NCBI GenBank assembly: GCA_944327245.1
Contig: CALVHD010000015.1
Span: 1-46,599 of the forward strand
Direction: 5' to 3'
From: Candidatus Gastranaerophilales bacterium
GTDB lineage: Bacteria > Cyanobacteriota > Vampirovibrionia > Gastranaerophilales > Gastranaerophilaceae
Length of the DNA: 46,599 nt
The translations under genes were made by a program, and so were the position numbers. Positions 32,651 through 43,272 of this stretch are shown piece after piece; within the stretch, counting starts at the first letter, position 1, and each line of letters opens with the position of its first letter. The notes beneath the pieces were generated by a model. The model worked only from the letters and a program-made list of their open reading frames with translations, did no database searches and had not been told where the DNA came from.

Positions 32651-33892
32651 GTGGGTTTTTATAGCCAAAAAACGGATATTAGCGTGGATTATAATAAAAA
32701 AAATATTTTTCATAATAAAAATATTAACCTAATTGCTTCAAAATTATCAGAGGCAATTAAAACTGCGCTTGAAACATATTGGGAATTAGATTGCAAAGCT
32801 TCTTTATTAGCAGTAAATGATTTTAGAAACATAAGAGATGAATTTTTAGTAAATAATATTGATTTTTTTTCGGGACAAATAAAAGTTGAAAACCATAAGC
32901 CAATAACAATAAGACTTTGCAAAAATTTTATCGAAAATTTTTTAAACATAACTCTAAATAACAAAAAAACACAATTCAATCTTAAAAATTTAACTGCATT
33001 AGAAATCAAAATTTTAAACAGTTTTTGCGAATTTACATATAAAAAAATTAAACCTTGTCTAATATCAACAAAAGATTCAAAATTAAGCGAAAAAAGCGAA
33101 AAAAACATAAACTTTATATTTTGCATAACATCGGAAAATATGAAAGTTTCTTATATGGTAGTTTCAATTCCGCAAGACAGAATTGCGCTTGAAGAATTAA
33201 AAAAATCAACTTCATTTGATGATATTGATTTTATCAATTCGCAAGCTACAGTCAAAATCAGAGCAGGACGCTCTAAAATTACCCTTGAAGAACTAAAAAA
33301 TCTGACAAATGAAGACATCATTCTTTTAGAAGACAGTAAATATGATAGATTAACCTTAATTTCAGGAAATTTAGAAAAAGATTTTAAAATAAAAGTTAAT
33401 TCCGATATGATAATTAGCTTTAACCAAGAAGAAACTAAAGACATAAACTATGAGAAAAATAATGAGGTAACAATGGAAAAAAATCTCTGGGATGATATAC
33501 AAGTTGAAATTAATGCAGAGTTTGATAAAGTCAAAATGACCATAGGTGAACTAAAACAAATCACACAAGGACAAATTGTTGATTTAGGTTCTATTTTTGA
33601 AAATGAAATTTCCTTATACGTTGAAGAAAAAAAGGTTGCAAAAGGCGATTTAATAATCATTAATGATAGATATGCCGTTAGGTTAAATGAAATTTTAAGC
33701 AATCCTAAAACAAAAATTGAACAACCAAAACCACAACCTCAACAACCAAAGCCACAAGCGCAACCTCAACAAGCAAAGCCACAAGCGCAACCTCAACAAG
33801 CAAAACCACAAGCGCAACCTCAACAGGCAAAGCCACAAACTAAAGCTCAAGTGGTAGATGAAGAATTTGATTATTCGGATTTTGAAAAATAA
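32651..33892 (+). CDS. two-SpoA-domain flagellar switch protein (FliM/FliN-like)
   Basis: A 413-residue protein. Residues 1-190 are unrecognised and may be a degenerate FliM/FliY middle domain. Residues 199-252 and 281-350 are two SpoA domains (ATVKIRAGRSKITLEELKNL, then KVKMTIGELKQITQGQIVDL), the second clearly FliN-like. Residues 358-400 are a Pro/Gln/Ala/Lys repeat, ending in an acidic tip. This layout parallels SctQ of type III secretion and FliY. The following fliO argues for a flagellar C-ring. GTG 32651 or GTG 32684 could be the start; neither has a good Shine-Dalgarno. Confidence 0.8.
   Translation: MGFYSQKTDISVDYNKKNIFHNKNINLIASKLSEAIKTALETYWELDCKASLLAVNDFRNIRDEFLVNNIDFFSGQIKVENHKPITIRLCKNFIENFLNITLNNKKTQFNLKNLTALEIKILNSFCEFTYKKIKPCLISTKDSKLSEKSEKNINFIFCITSENMKVSYMVVSIPQDRIALEELKKSTSFDDIDFINSQATVKIRAGRSKITLEELKNLTNEDIILLEDSKYDRLTLISGNLEKDFKIKVNSDMIISFNQEETKDINYEKNNEVTMEKNLWDDIQVEINAEFDKVKMTIGELKQITQGQIVDLGSIFENEISLYVEEKKVAKGDLIIINDRYAVRLNEILSNPKTKIEQPKPQPQQPKPQAQPQQAKPQAQPQQAKPQAQPQQAKPQTKAQVVDEEFDYSDFEK
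33752..33832 (+). repeat. 27-bp tandem repeat in the switch protein gene
   Basis: Three head-to-tail 27-bp units (33752-33778, 33779-33805, 33806-33832), each coding PQAQPQQAK, preceded by a shorter variant unit. Units differ at only a few silent bases, so length change by slippage is likely. Confidence 0.9.
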
Positions 33893-33907
33893 TAAAAGGA
33901 ACAAAAA

Positions 33908-34456
33908 ATGATAACATATATAACAGCTTTCATATTTTATACACTGGCAATGATTGGTATTTTAATTGTCGGTTATGTTGTGTATAAAAAAACAATCTTA
34001 ACCACCAAAAAAGACACAAAAGGCATGATAAAAATTTTAGATTCTTTACCTATCGGACCTAAAAAAACACTTCTGGTTGTTAAAGTTAAAAATGAAAAAT
34101 TTTTAATAGCTTCAGGAATAGAACATACAACTTTTCTTTCAAAACTAGCAGAAGACGAAAATAAAATAAACATAAAAGCATCTAAACAACCGATACAAAA
34201 TTTCCAAAAAGATTTAGACTTTACTCAACAAACAAAAGAATATGAAACTGCTATAAATCCGACACAAACCGAAAAACAACCGCAGCAGCGTTTTGATGAT
34301 ATCGAAAGATTAAAATTAGAAAGATTACAAAAACAATTTAATCAACTATATTCCAAAGATACGCAAAATCAGCAGATAAATGACTTAAGCGGATTTCACA
34401 GGGGTTCTCAAAGAAAAGAAATTTTAAGAGAATTGTTAAGCGATTTAAATAAATAA
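33908..34456 (+). CDS. fliO: FliO-like flagellar assembly protein
   Basis: A 182-residue protein. One N-terminal membrane helix (residues 5-27) is followed by the FliO cytoplasmic motif ILDSLPIGPKKTLLVVKVKNEKFLIASG. The C-terminal half is Gln/Lys-rich and poorly conserved, as usual in FliO. FliO helps assemble the FliPQR export core. AAAGGAAC lies before the ATG. It sits between the SpoA gene and fliP, and its presence favours a flagellum over a virulence-type injectisome, which lacks FliO. Confidence 0.85.
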   Translation: MITYITAFIFYTLAMIGILIVGYVVYKKTILTTKKDTKGMIKILDSLPIGPKKTLLVVKVKNEKFLIASGIEHTTFLSKLAEDENKINIKASKQPIQNFQKDLDFTQQTKEYETAINPTQTEKQPQQRFDDIERLKLERLQKQFNQLYSKDTQNQQINDLSGFHRGSQRKEILRELLSDLNK

Positions 34457-34468
34457 GAGGCAAATTTA

Positions 34469-35110
34469 ATGGACAATTTATTAAAAGATATAAATCCTGT
34501 TATACAACTTTTAATTGTAATGGCGTCTTTTTCGCTGTTACCTTTTATATTTGTTTCAATGACGCCCTTTTTAAGATTTACGGTCGTATTTTCAATGCTA
34601 AAAACAGCAATGGGTACAAACTCTGTTCCGCCTGCCATAACTTTAATAGGTTTATCTTTAATTTTAACAATTTACACCATGGCACCGGTATTCGATAATA
34701 TGTATAAAGCTTATCAAGTGCCCTATCAAAAAAATCAAAATGTAATTGAAGCACTAAATGCCAGCTCTAAGCCTTTAAAAGAATTTATGTTAAAACAAAC
34801 AAGACAATCCGATTTGGCATTTTTTGTCGAAAAAACAAGGCGCTCTGCCCCGAAAACCCCCGATGAATTAACATTATGGGAAGTAGCACCTGCTTATATA
34901 GTTTCAGAACTTAAAACAGCATTTGAAATTGGCTTTATAATCTATGTGCCTTTCATTGTGCTGGATTTGGTTGTAGCTAATATTTTATTGGCATTAGGTA
35001 TGTTTATGTTATCTCCTCAAATTGTATCTACGCCTTTTAAATTATTAATATTTATAGCCGTAGACGGTTGGAGCTTAATTGTTAAAGGTCTTGTGGAGAG
35101 TTTTAACTAA
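34469..35110 (+). CDS. fliP: flagellar export protein FliP (SctR family)
   Basis: A 213-residue FliP/SctR protein: TPFLRFTVVFSMLKTAMGTNS, the second-half ISELKTAFEIGF-like region (VSELKTAFEIGFIIYVPFIV) and MLSPQIVSTPFKLLIFIAVDGW are the family landmarks. It has four membrane helices and is the main subunit of the FliPQR export gate. No cleavable signal is evident, unlike enterobacterial FliP. GAGGC precedes the start and the stop overlaps the fliQ start by one base. Confidence 0.95.
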   Translation: MDNLLKDINPVIQLLIVMASFSLLPFIFVSMTPFLRFTVVFSMLKTAMGTNSVPPAITLIGLSLILTIYTMAPVFDNMYKAYQVPYQKNQNVIEALNASSKPLKEFMLKQTRQSDLAFFVEKTRRSAPKTPDELTLWEVAPAYIVSELKTAFEIGFIIYVPFIVLDLVVANILLALGMFMLSPQIVSTPFKLLIFIAVDGWSLIVKGLVESFN

Positions 35111-35604
35111 TGGAATTACTTGTAGAATTTTTAGCAAAAGGTTTTATGGTTATGCTTGCAATAAGCATGCCTTGTGTATTGGTAGCGGCGGCTGTCGGGC
35201 TTGTTGTCGGTATTTTGCAAGCAGTTACGCAAGTTCAAGAACAAACTATAGCCGCTGCGCCTAAAATCGTTCTTGTATTTTTATCTATTGTTATTTTAGG
35301 CGGATATTTCATAAAAATTTTAACAAATTATATTTACGAAGGAACACACCTTGCTTTTGAAGTTGTTCCAAAAAACGAAACTTATGTACTTCCGTCTGAT
35401 TATTATAAATATACAAGGCCCTTTAGTGCTGAAATGCAAGATAAAATCGATACAAATAAAGGCTTAAATAAAGCATTAATAAACCAAGGAAATATTCCTT
35501 GGGATAAAAAAGCAACTAAACATTCTATTTATATAAAATCCAAACAAACACCGGCAAGCGAGCCTAATTTCATAGAAAGAATGAAAATTCAAAGAGGAAA
35601 TTAA
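35110..35604 (+). CDS. fliQ: FliQ (SctS family) with a long C-terminal extension
   Basis: Residues 1-88 are a normal FliQ with two membrane helices and the VGILQAVTQVQEQTI motif. FliQ proteins are usually about 90 residues, but here another 75 hydrophilic residues follow (YVLPSDYYKYTRPF to the end), of unknown role, predicted to face the cytoplasm or periplasm. The frame is open without interruption and is followed 12 bases later by fliR, so this is not a sequencing frameshift into an unrelated gene. GGAGAG precedes the ATG. Confidence 0.92.
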   Translation: MELLVEFLAKGFMVMLAISMPCVLVAAAVGLVVGILQAVTQVQEQTIAAAPKIVLVFLSIVILGGYFIKILTNYIYEGTHLAFEVVPKNETYVLPSDYYKYTRPFSAEMQDKIDTNKGLNKALINQGNIPWDKKATKHSIYIKSKQTPASEPNFIERMKIQRGN

Positions 35605-35616
35605 AGAGGATAGAAT

Positions 35617-36396
35617 TTGGAAGAAATTTTAAAACAATTTGCAACACTTTTTCCTGAAATTAACGGGGTTTTTGGCGCCGGTATAATGATTTTCTTGCGT
35701 CTTGTCGGTTTAATGAGATTAGCTCCTGTTTTATCTAAAAGTGAAATACCTTCAATGGTTCGTCTATCCTTTGCAATTATCTGTACAATTATTCTAACGG
35801 GAGTTTTAAAACCAACTGCACCTCCGGATGGTACGCCGATATTTCTTTGTATGTTTTTAAATTTTCTTTTTGGTGCAATTATCGGTTTTGTTGCTAACTG
35901 TGTTTTGGCTGCAATTTTGACAGGCGGAGATATGATAAATACACAAATGGGTCTGTCTTCTGCAATGATTATGGATCCGAGCACAAAAAGCCAAGTAAGT
36001 GTTATGGCAAACTTTTTCTCAGTATTATCAATTATAATTTTTATGTACTCAGGGGGAATGTATTGGCTTTTTAATGCATTTATAAAAAGTTTTGAATTAT
36101 ACCCTATGTATAGCGTTAATTTTCATTTTGAAAATATAATAAATATTCAATACCTAAGCGAAATTACAAGAAACATTTTATTTATGGGTCTTCATATAGC
36201 AGGTCCTGTTTTACTTGCAACTTTAGGACAGGATTTAATTTTAGGCATAATATCCAAAACAGCACCCCAAGTAAATGTATTTTCTTTAAGCTTTTTATTT
36301 AAACCGGTCATGGGAGCATTTATATTAATCGTAATTCTGCCTATGCTGATTAATGTTATCACAGATTATTTGGTTTCTTTTGCGGGAATTTTTTAA
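35617..36396 (+). CDS. fliR: flagellar export protein FliR (SctT family)
   Basis: A 259-residue membrane protein with FliR landmarks: GIMIFLRLVGLMRLAPVL, GGDMINTQMGLSSAMIMDPS, and SKTAPQVNVFSLSF. It completes the FliPQR gate. It starts at TTG with AGAGGA upstream. Its last 72 bases overlap, on the opposite strand, the coding end of the bioY-like gene. flhB and flhA are not in the window. Confidence 0.93.
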   Translation: MEEILKQFATLFPEINGVFGAGIMIFLRLVGLMRLAPVLSKSEIPSMVRLSFAIICTIILTGVLKPTAPPDGTPIFLCMFLNFLFGAIIGFVANCVLAAILTGGDMINTQMGLSSAMIMDPSTKSQVSVMANFFSVLSIIIFMYSGGMYWLFNAFIKSFELYPMYSVNFHFENIINIQYLSEITRNILFMGLHIAGPVLLATLGQDLILGIISKTAPQVNVFSLSFLFKPVMGAFILIVILPMLINVITDYLVSFAGIF

Positions 36397-37071
36397 TTTC
36401 TTTCTTGTTTCAGCTTTTGGTTTCATGCAAACCCAAAGAATATTTTTAATATATGGCGCAAATAATAATATTACCATTGAAAAAAGAATGTCATAAAGAA
36501 TTTTATTAACAGTTACAACATTAACTATCGGAAATATAAGATTAAAATCTATAACTTTAAATATAGCTAAAACAACGCAATATATAAATCCGCAGGCATG
36601 TATTGATACTATACCCAAAATAGCCGCCAATAATCTTGATTTAAGAGTGTTGTTTAATTGCAAAATTGTCCCTGCAATAAAAGTTGCAACCACAAAACCT
36701 ATAAAATATCCGAAAAGATAATTTTGAATATTTTCCAAACCGCCGCCAAAAACAAAAATAGGCCAAATAAAAAAACCTATCATAAGATAAAAAGCAAACA
36801 TTATAAGTGAATAATACTTACCTAAAATATAAATTATGAATATCATAATCGGAAATTGCGGTGTATATAAAAGAGTTTTTGTATAAAATTTTAGCCCCTC
36901 ATCAGGAACTATTTTAAACCATGGATGATTTATTGTAAGCTGCGTAAATGTAGCAATAATCAATAAAAGAAAACATAGTGCACACACAACAAGAGTCCCT
37001 ATGGTTAAAGGGGTAGACTCTCCATTATAAATATATTGGTTTAATATGTCCTTATAACGTTTATTTATCAT
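36325..37071 (-). CDS. BioY-like substrate-binding membrane protein
   Basis: A 248-residue protein with about six membrane helices. The YTPQFPIMIFIIYILGKYYSLIMFAFYLMIGF stretch and the following FGGGLENIQNYLFGYFIGFV match the BioY pattern (biotin-uptake S-component of ECF transporters). It has a longer N-terminus and a basic C-terminal tail (KPKAETRKKLKNSRKRN); most of that tail lies antisense to the end of fliR. No ECF ATPase is nearby. The ATG at 37071 overlaps the end of rimI by 11 bases. Biotin specificity is inferred and not certain. Confidence 0.72.
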   Translation of the reverse strand: MINKRYKDILNQYIYNGESTPLTIGTLVVCALCFLLLIIATFTQLTINHPWFKIVPDEGLKFYTKTLLYTPQFPIMIFIIYILGKYYSLIMFAFYLMIGFFIWPIFVFGGGLENIQNYLFGYFIGFVVATFIAGTILQLNNTLKSRLLAAILGIVSIHACGFIYCVVLAIFKVIDFNLIFPIVNVVTVNKILYDILFSMVILLFAPYIKNILWVCMKPKAETRKKLKNSRKRNQIICDNINQHRQNYD

Positions 37072-37582
37072 TTTTAACTTCAACTAAATCTTTTCCAATT
37101 CTATCATACAATTCTTTATATTTTTTATCAAAAATATTTTCGCTCCACATAATTAAAGCATCTTCATTATTATCCTGATAATATTTTTTTCTGACACCCA
37201 ATGATTTGAAACCGAATTTTTCATAAAGATGTATTGCTTTAAGGTTAGAAACTCTTACTTCCAAAGTAATATATTTTATTTTATTTTTATAACATTCATC
37301 TATTGAAGATAAAAGTAAAACATGGGCAAGTTTACGATTTTGAAAATGAGGATGAACAGATAAATTTGTAACATGGGCTTCATCCATGATTTTCCAAATA
37401 CCCATATAGCCGACGCATTTATTTTTTTCAGTTAATATACATCTATATGAAGAAATTTTGTTGTTTAATTCCGTTAAAAAAGACTCACGAGACCAATGAT
37501 GTTCGCCATAACATAATTCTTCTATTTGAAGAATATCATCGATATATTCATGAGTCATTTTTTTAATTTTAAATTTCGTCAT
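37061..37582 (-). CDS. rimI: RimI-type N-acetyltransferase
   Basis: A 173-residue GNAT protein. HVTNLSVHPHFQNRKLAHVLL holds the acetyl-CoA site and LEVRVSNLKAIHLYEKFGFK is the RimI signature. RimI acetylates the N-terminus of ribosomal protein bS18, although bacterial RimI proteins can have wider targets. The ATG at 37582 was preferred over a TTG ten codons upstream. It is co-directional with speD upstream and overlaps the bioY-like gene downstream. Confidence 0.88.
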   Translation of the reverse strand: MTKFKIKKMTHEYIDDILQIEELCYGEHHWSRESFLTELNNKISSYRCILTEKNKCVGYMGIWKIMDEAHVTNLSVHPHFQNRKLAHVLLLSSIDECYKNKIKYITLEVRVSNLKAIHLYEKFGFKSLGVRKKYYQDNNEDALIMWSENIFDKKYKELYDRIGKDLVEVKNDK

Positions 37583-37612
37583 GCCATTATGGTAGCATAA
37601 AAAGTTATTCAA

Positions 37613-38047
37613 TTAAAATGCTTCAGATAATTTAAATGGCTGATGTTCAACATGAGCATCAAAATCCATTAAGCCGCGATTTAATTGAGAATACTTAGCA
37701 TCTTTCGAATTAAATTTTTCTTTTAAAAACTCATATGAAACTTTAGGATCGCATTGTTCACCGCATGTGAACAAATCTACTGCAGCATAGCCATATTCAG
37801 GCCATGTATGAATAGCTAAATGACTTTCCGAAATTATAACAACACCGGATACACCGTGCGGAGCAAATAAATGAAAACATTTATTAACTATCGTAGCACC
37901 ACATTCAAGAGCGGCTTCCATCATATATTTCTCAACCAATTTTGGATTATTTAAAACATTAGGATCACATTCAAAAAATTCAGCCAGTATATGTCGTCCA
38001 AGATATTGTTGCTTTTGCTGTGCTGTTACATTTCCGATAGGTGTCAT
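37613..38047 (-). CDS. speD: S-adenosylmethionine decarboxylase proenzyme
   Basis: A 144-residue AdoMet decarboxylase of the small bacterial/archaeal (SpeH) class. The self-cleavage site is ISESHLAIHTWPEYGYAAVD, where Ser75 becomes the pyruvoyl group, with His80 and Cys96 (FTCG) as processing/catalytic partners. It supplies the aminopropyl donor for spermidine. The ATG at 38047 starts MTPIGNV; a TTG three codons earlier has a better-spaced GGGGG upstream. No speE is seen nearby. Confidence 0.93.
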   Translation of the reverse strand: MTPIGNVTAQQKQQYLGRHILAEFFECDPNVLNNPKLVEKYMMEAALECGATIVNKCFHLFAPHGVSGVVIISESHLAIHTWPEYGYAAVDLFTCGEQCDPKVSYEFLKEKFNSKDAKYSQLNRGLMDFDAHVEHQPFKLSEAF

Positions 38048-38213
38048 TATTGCCAATTCATATTCCCCCTTATATTTTACTGTTATTTTGTCCAAGACAA
38101 ATATACAATATATCAAAAAAAACTACAATAGTGAAATTTGACTATTTTTTTTAAAAAACTTAACATTTATTAATATCTAAAGCTATTCTCAGCTAAAAGG
38201 CGATTATCAAAAC

Positions 38214-39485
38214 TTAAAATCTTTCAAAAATTTTATCGATATTTGATAAATATTTCTCTTGATTAAAACATTCATCTATATCGGCGCTTGATAAGTGTTT
38301 TTTCATAGCTTCTTTAAAATTACCGTTATTATTAAAAGCCTCAAGAGCCTCTTTTTGGACTATTTTATAGGCTTCTTCACGAGTCATATTGTAATCTAAA
38401 AGTTTTAATAGACAACTTTGAGAATAAATAATTCCGCCATATCTGTCTATATTGTTCAACATATTTTTTTCTTTTACGACAAGATTTTCCAATACACCTT
38501 TAAATCTATGAAGCATATAATCAATTAAAATTGTACTGTCGGGAAAAATTATTCTTTCTACCGATGAATGAGAAATATCTCTTTCATGCCAAAGAGCAAT
38601 ATTTTCAATTGAAGCAATGGTATTACTTCTTAAAACTCTTGCTAAACCTGATAAATTTTCACTTGCAATCGGATTTTTCTTATGAGGCATAGCTGATGAG
38701 CCTTTTTGACCGTTTGAAAAACCTTCTTCAACTTCAACCACTTCAAATCGCTGAAGATGTCTTATTTCAATTGAAAAACTCTCAATTACAGCCCCAATTA
38801 ATGAAATTGCTTGAATATAACTTGCGTGTCTATCTCTAGCTATAACTTGAGTAGAAATTTTAGCAGGTTTCAAGCCTAAAATTTCACAAGTTTTTATTTC
38901 AATATCAGGGTCAATATTAGAATAAGTTCCGCAAGGTCCTGAAATTTGTCCTACTAAAACATCATTAAGAGCATAGTTAAATCTATCTTTTGCTCTTTTT
39001 AACATATCCAATAAATTTAATAACTTAAATCCAAATGTTATTACTTCAGCCCCTATTCCATGGCTTCTTCCAAGACAAACTGTGTGTTTATGCTTAAAAG
39101 CAAGATTTCTAACCACTTCAATTAATTCATCCAAGTCTTTATTTATAATTTTTGATGAATCTTTTATCTGAAGTGCAAAAGCAGTATCTATAACATCTGA
39201 ACTTGTTAAGCCTTTATGAATGTATGGTGAAAATTTTCTATCTACATTTTCATTAACATTTTCTAAAAATGCAATAACATCATGGCGAGTTATTTTTTCT
39301 ATTTCATCGATTCTTTTTACATCAAACTTTGCTGTGTTTTTAATGTTTTCATAAATTTCAGAACTAAAATTACCTAATTCAACCTGTGCTTTAATAACAG
39401 CAAGCTCAACCTCTAAATAATAAGAAAATTTTTTATCTAATTCCCAAATTTTAGAAATTTCTTCTCTTGAATATCTTTCAATCAT
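38214..39485 (-). CDS. purB: adenylosuccinate lyase
   Basis: A 423-residue PurB from the MIERYSREEISKIW start. The signature loop SSAMPHKKNPIASENLSGLAR, the catalytic-histidine region TSSDVIDTAF and the CLGRSHGIGAE segment are present. It acts twice in purine synthesis (SAICAR and adenylosuccinate cleavage). The ATG at 39485 has no Shine-Dalgarno but a TATAAT box exactly 6 bases upstream, so a leaderless mRNA is likely. It is divergent from dnaK. Confidence 0.96.
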   Translation of the reverse strand: MIERYSREEISKIWELDKKFSYYLEVELAVIKAQVELGNFSSEIYENIKNTAKFDVKRIDEIEKITRHDVIAFLENVNENVDRKFSPYIHKGLTSSDVIDTAFALQIKDSSKIINKDLDELIEVVRNLAFKHKHTVCLGRSHGIGAEVITFGFKLLNLLDMLKRAKDRFNYALNDVLVGQISGPCGTYSNIDPDIEIKTCEILGLKPAKISTQVIARDRHASYIQAISLIGAVIESFSIEIRHLQRFEVVEVEEGFSNGQKGSSAMPHKKNPIASENLSGLARVLRSNTIASIENIALWHERDISHSSVERIIFPDSTILIDYMLHRFKGVLENLVVKEKNMLNNIDRYGGIIYSQSCLLKLLDYNMTREEAYKIVQKEALEAFNNNGNFKEAMKKHLSSADIDECFNQEKYLSNIDKIFERF

Positions 39486-39491
39486 AGAAAA

Positions 39492-39497
39492 ATTATA
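39492..39497 (-). promoter_or_regulatory. -10 box of a leaderless purB promoter
   Basis: TATAAT on the minus strand, ending 6 bases before the purB ATG. No clear -35 is seen at 16-18 bases. Confidence 0.5.
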
Positions 39498-39572
39498 CCT
39501 TAAAAACAAAATATTAAAAAATTGTTTATTTTTTCAATGATTTTTAAAAACGGTGCTAATTTAGTTATATAG

Positions 39573-41450
<1,878 letters not shown>

Positions 41451-41464
41451 TTGATATAAATTCT

Positions 41465-41493
41465 AAAAAGACCGAGTCAAACTCGGTCTTTTT
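41465..41493. terminator. bidirectional terminator after dnaK
   Basis: Perfect 13-bp stem (41465-41477 with 41481-41493, core GACCGAGT/ACTCGGTC) with a CAA loop, followed by a T-run. It separates dnaK from the convergent membrane protein gene. Confidence 0.92.
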
Positions 41494-42138
41494 TTATTCT
41501 TTATTTTTATTCTTCTTTGCCATTTCTTCATTATATTTTACTGAACGAATATAGGCTTTATCTTTTTCAAATCGCTGTTTATACAATTTTTCAAAATTTT
41601 CTTGAGAATATTTATAATTCTCAAAAGTAAGCATTATTGCCTTGTGTACACCCAAAATTGCCACAGGAGTAATAGCACAAAAAGTTAAAATTATAATAAT
41701 AAAATGAATAAATAGTTTTATTTTCTTTTGCTTTTGTTTTTTAATGTCTTCTAAATCAATCTTAGTTTGAATTGCATCGTTAATATATGCAATTCTCTCG
41801 TCTGCTGTTAAACTGTCAATATAAGGAACAAAATCTTTTGAAATATAGACAATATATTTTTTAACAACGTCATTATCCGCATTTAATTCTTCCCATTTTG
41901 AAATATCTTCTTTTGGAACACTCTCATTTTCTTCTTCCAGTTCTTCAATAGCCTCTTCAATTTCTTCTATTGTTTCTGTTTCAGGAGCTTCGTCTGTTTG
42001 CTCTTCTTCAAAATTAACAGGGGCTTCTTTTTGCATTTGTTCCAACTCGTCTTTTATATCATTAGTGTTTTCTTCATCAAAATCTTTAAAATCTTTTTGA
42101 TTTTCTTTATTATCGGATATATTCTTATTTTCTTCCAA
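41494..42138 (-). CDS. acidic membrane-anchored protein of unknown function
   Basis: A 214-residue protein. Residues 1-85 are extremely acidic and low-complexity (for example TETIEEIEEAIEELEEENES). A folded stretch (KKYIVYISKDFVPYIDSLTADERIAYINDAI) follows, then one membrane helix (about 143-168, LFIHFIIIILTFCAITPVAIL) and a charged tail. It is not recognised. The start is TTG with GGAG 8 bases upstream. Confidence 0.8.
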   Translation of the reverse strand: MEENKNISDNKENQKDFKDFDEENTNDIKDELEQMQKEAPVNFEEEQTDEAPETETIEEIEEAIEELEEENESVPKEDISKWEELNADNDVVKKYIVYISKDFVPYIDSLTADERIAYINDAIQTKIDLEDIKKQKQKKIKLFIHFIIIILTFCAITPVAILGVHKAIMLTFENYKYSQENFEKLYKQRFEKDKAYIRSVKYNEEMAKKNKNKE

Positions 42139-42209
42139 CTTAAGAGCTCCTTAAATCAATAATTTTAAATTATAACATACTAACTAATAAAATGAATAAC
42201 TCAAAATTA

Positions 42210-42218
42210 TGATATAAT
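42210..42218 (+). promoter_or_regulatory. extended -10 of a leaderless promoter
   Basis: TG, one base, then perfect TATAAT (42213-42218), ending 7 bases before the ATG at 42226. No -35 and no Shine-Dalgarno. Confidence 0.5.
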
Positions 42219-42225
42219 AAAACCT

Positions 42226-43272
42226 ATGAGAATATTAATTTTAGGCACAAATTACAGCGCAAAAGCTTTTTATAATTTATTTAAAAAAGACGAAAATAAT
42301 ATTGTTTTTTCAACAATTTCAAATACTGATTTTTACGTTGATTTAAAAGAAATTCAAGATATAGTTGAATTTTGTGAAGCAAATGATATAAATTTGGTTT
42401 TAATTATAGATGAAGAGTTTATTAATTCAGGTTTACAAGAAATTTTAAGCTCTAAAAATATAAGTGCTTTTTCGCCCTCTATCGAAGCAATAGGAATTTG
42501 CACTTCAAAAACAACCGCCAAAAAATTTATGTATAAAAACAAAATAAAAACTCCAAAATTTTTAATAGCCGAAAAACCGCAAATTGCTCTTGAATATTTT
42601 AAGCAAGCAGCAACACCGCAAGTAATAAAACCCGATAACCATTCTTATCAAGAATGTTCTCTTGCTTGTGAAACACTTAGTTCGGCACAAAAAATCATTA
42701 ATAACTTTTTTAACAGCGGTAATAAAAAAATATTAATAGAAGATTATATTGAAGGAAAAAATATTTCAATATGGGTTCTATCAGATGGATATAGCGCTAA
42801 AATCATAGGTAAAAGTGCAAAATATCATAATGATATAGCTTATTTTGACCCTGAATTTATAGATGAAAACTTAGAAAATAAAATCTATAACGAGATTATT
42901 ATGCCGACAATTCAAGGTCTTTCAAACCAAGATGAAGAATATATAGGCATTTTAGGGTTTGATATTATACAAAGTTATGATAATGAATGTTATTTATTAA
43001 GCTATAACAGTTTTTTTGATGATATTAACGTCGATTTTTATATAAAAGGTTATGACATCAATTGGGCAGAAGTTTTTGACAGTGTTATTATCGGCGATGT
43101 TTTCCTTAAATATCAATTTAAACCAAAAAACGAATATATGATAACAATAAGACAAGATGAAGAAATAAAATTTTTATCTGCAAAAACAAAAACAAATTTG
43201 AAAAGATATTTAAAAGAATTAGAATTTGATTTAGAAGAATTAAAGGAAGCTCAAAAAAAATGGAAATATTAA
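42226..43272 (+). CDS. PurD-like ATP-grasp protein
   Basis: A 348-residue protein built like a shortened GAR synthetase (PurD, usually about 420). Aligning parts are the N-terminal MRILILGTNYSAKAF, AFSPSIEAIGICTSKTTAKKFM (PurD GPSKxAAxLExSKxFAKxFM) and the ATP-grasp middle with ILIEDYIEGKNISIWVLSDG. The glycine-rich N-terminal loop is changed, and the C-terminal acid metal ligands are hard to find. It overlaps the next, CMP-sugar synthetase gene by 13 bases. It may have lost GAR synthetase activity and serve a sugar or peptide ligation role; that is inference. Confidence 0.75.
   Translation: MRILILGTNYSAKAFYNLFKKDENNIVFSTISNTDFYVDLKEIQDIVEFCEANDINLVLIIDEEFINSGLQEILSSKNISAFSPSIEAIGICTSKTTAKKFMYKNKIKTPKFLIAEKPQIALEYFKQAATPQVIKPDNHSYQECSLACETLSSAQKIINNFFNSGNKKILIEDYIEGKNISIWVLSDGYSAKIIGKSAKYHNDIAYFDPEFIDENLENKIYNEIIMPTIQGLSNQDEEYIGILGFDIIQSYDNECYLLSYNSFFDDINVDFYIKGYDINWAEVFDSVIIGDVFLKYQFKPKNEYMITIRQDEEIKFLSAKTKTNLKRYLKELEFDLEELKEAQKKWKY

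Noticed and set aside
33695..33904. Minus-strand ORF rich in Leu, Arg and Trp
   Set aside because: It is the antisense reading of the 27-bp Pro/Gln repeat of the switch protein gene.
32651..36396. A virulence-type (non-flagellar) type III secretion system
   Set aside because: The SctQ-like layout and some FliP/FliQ residues hint at it, but a clear FliO is present and no injectisome-specific gene is seen; flagellar is the safer call.
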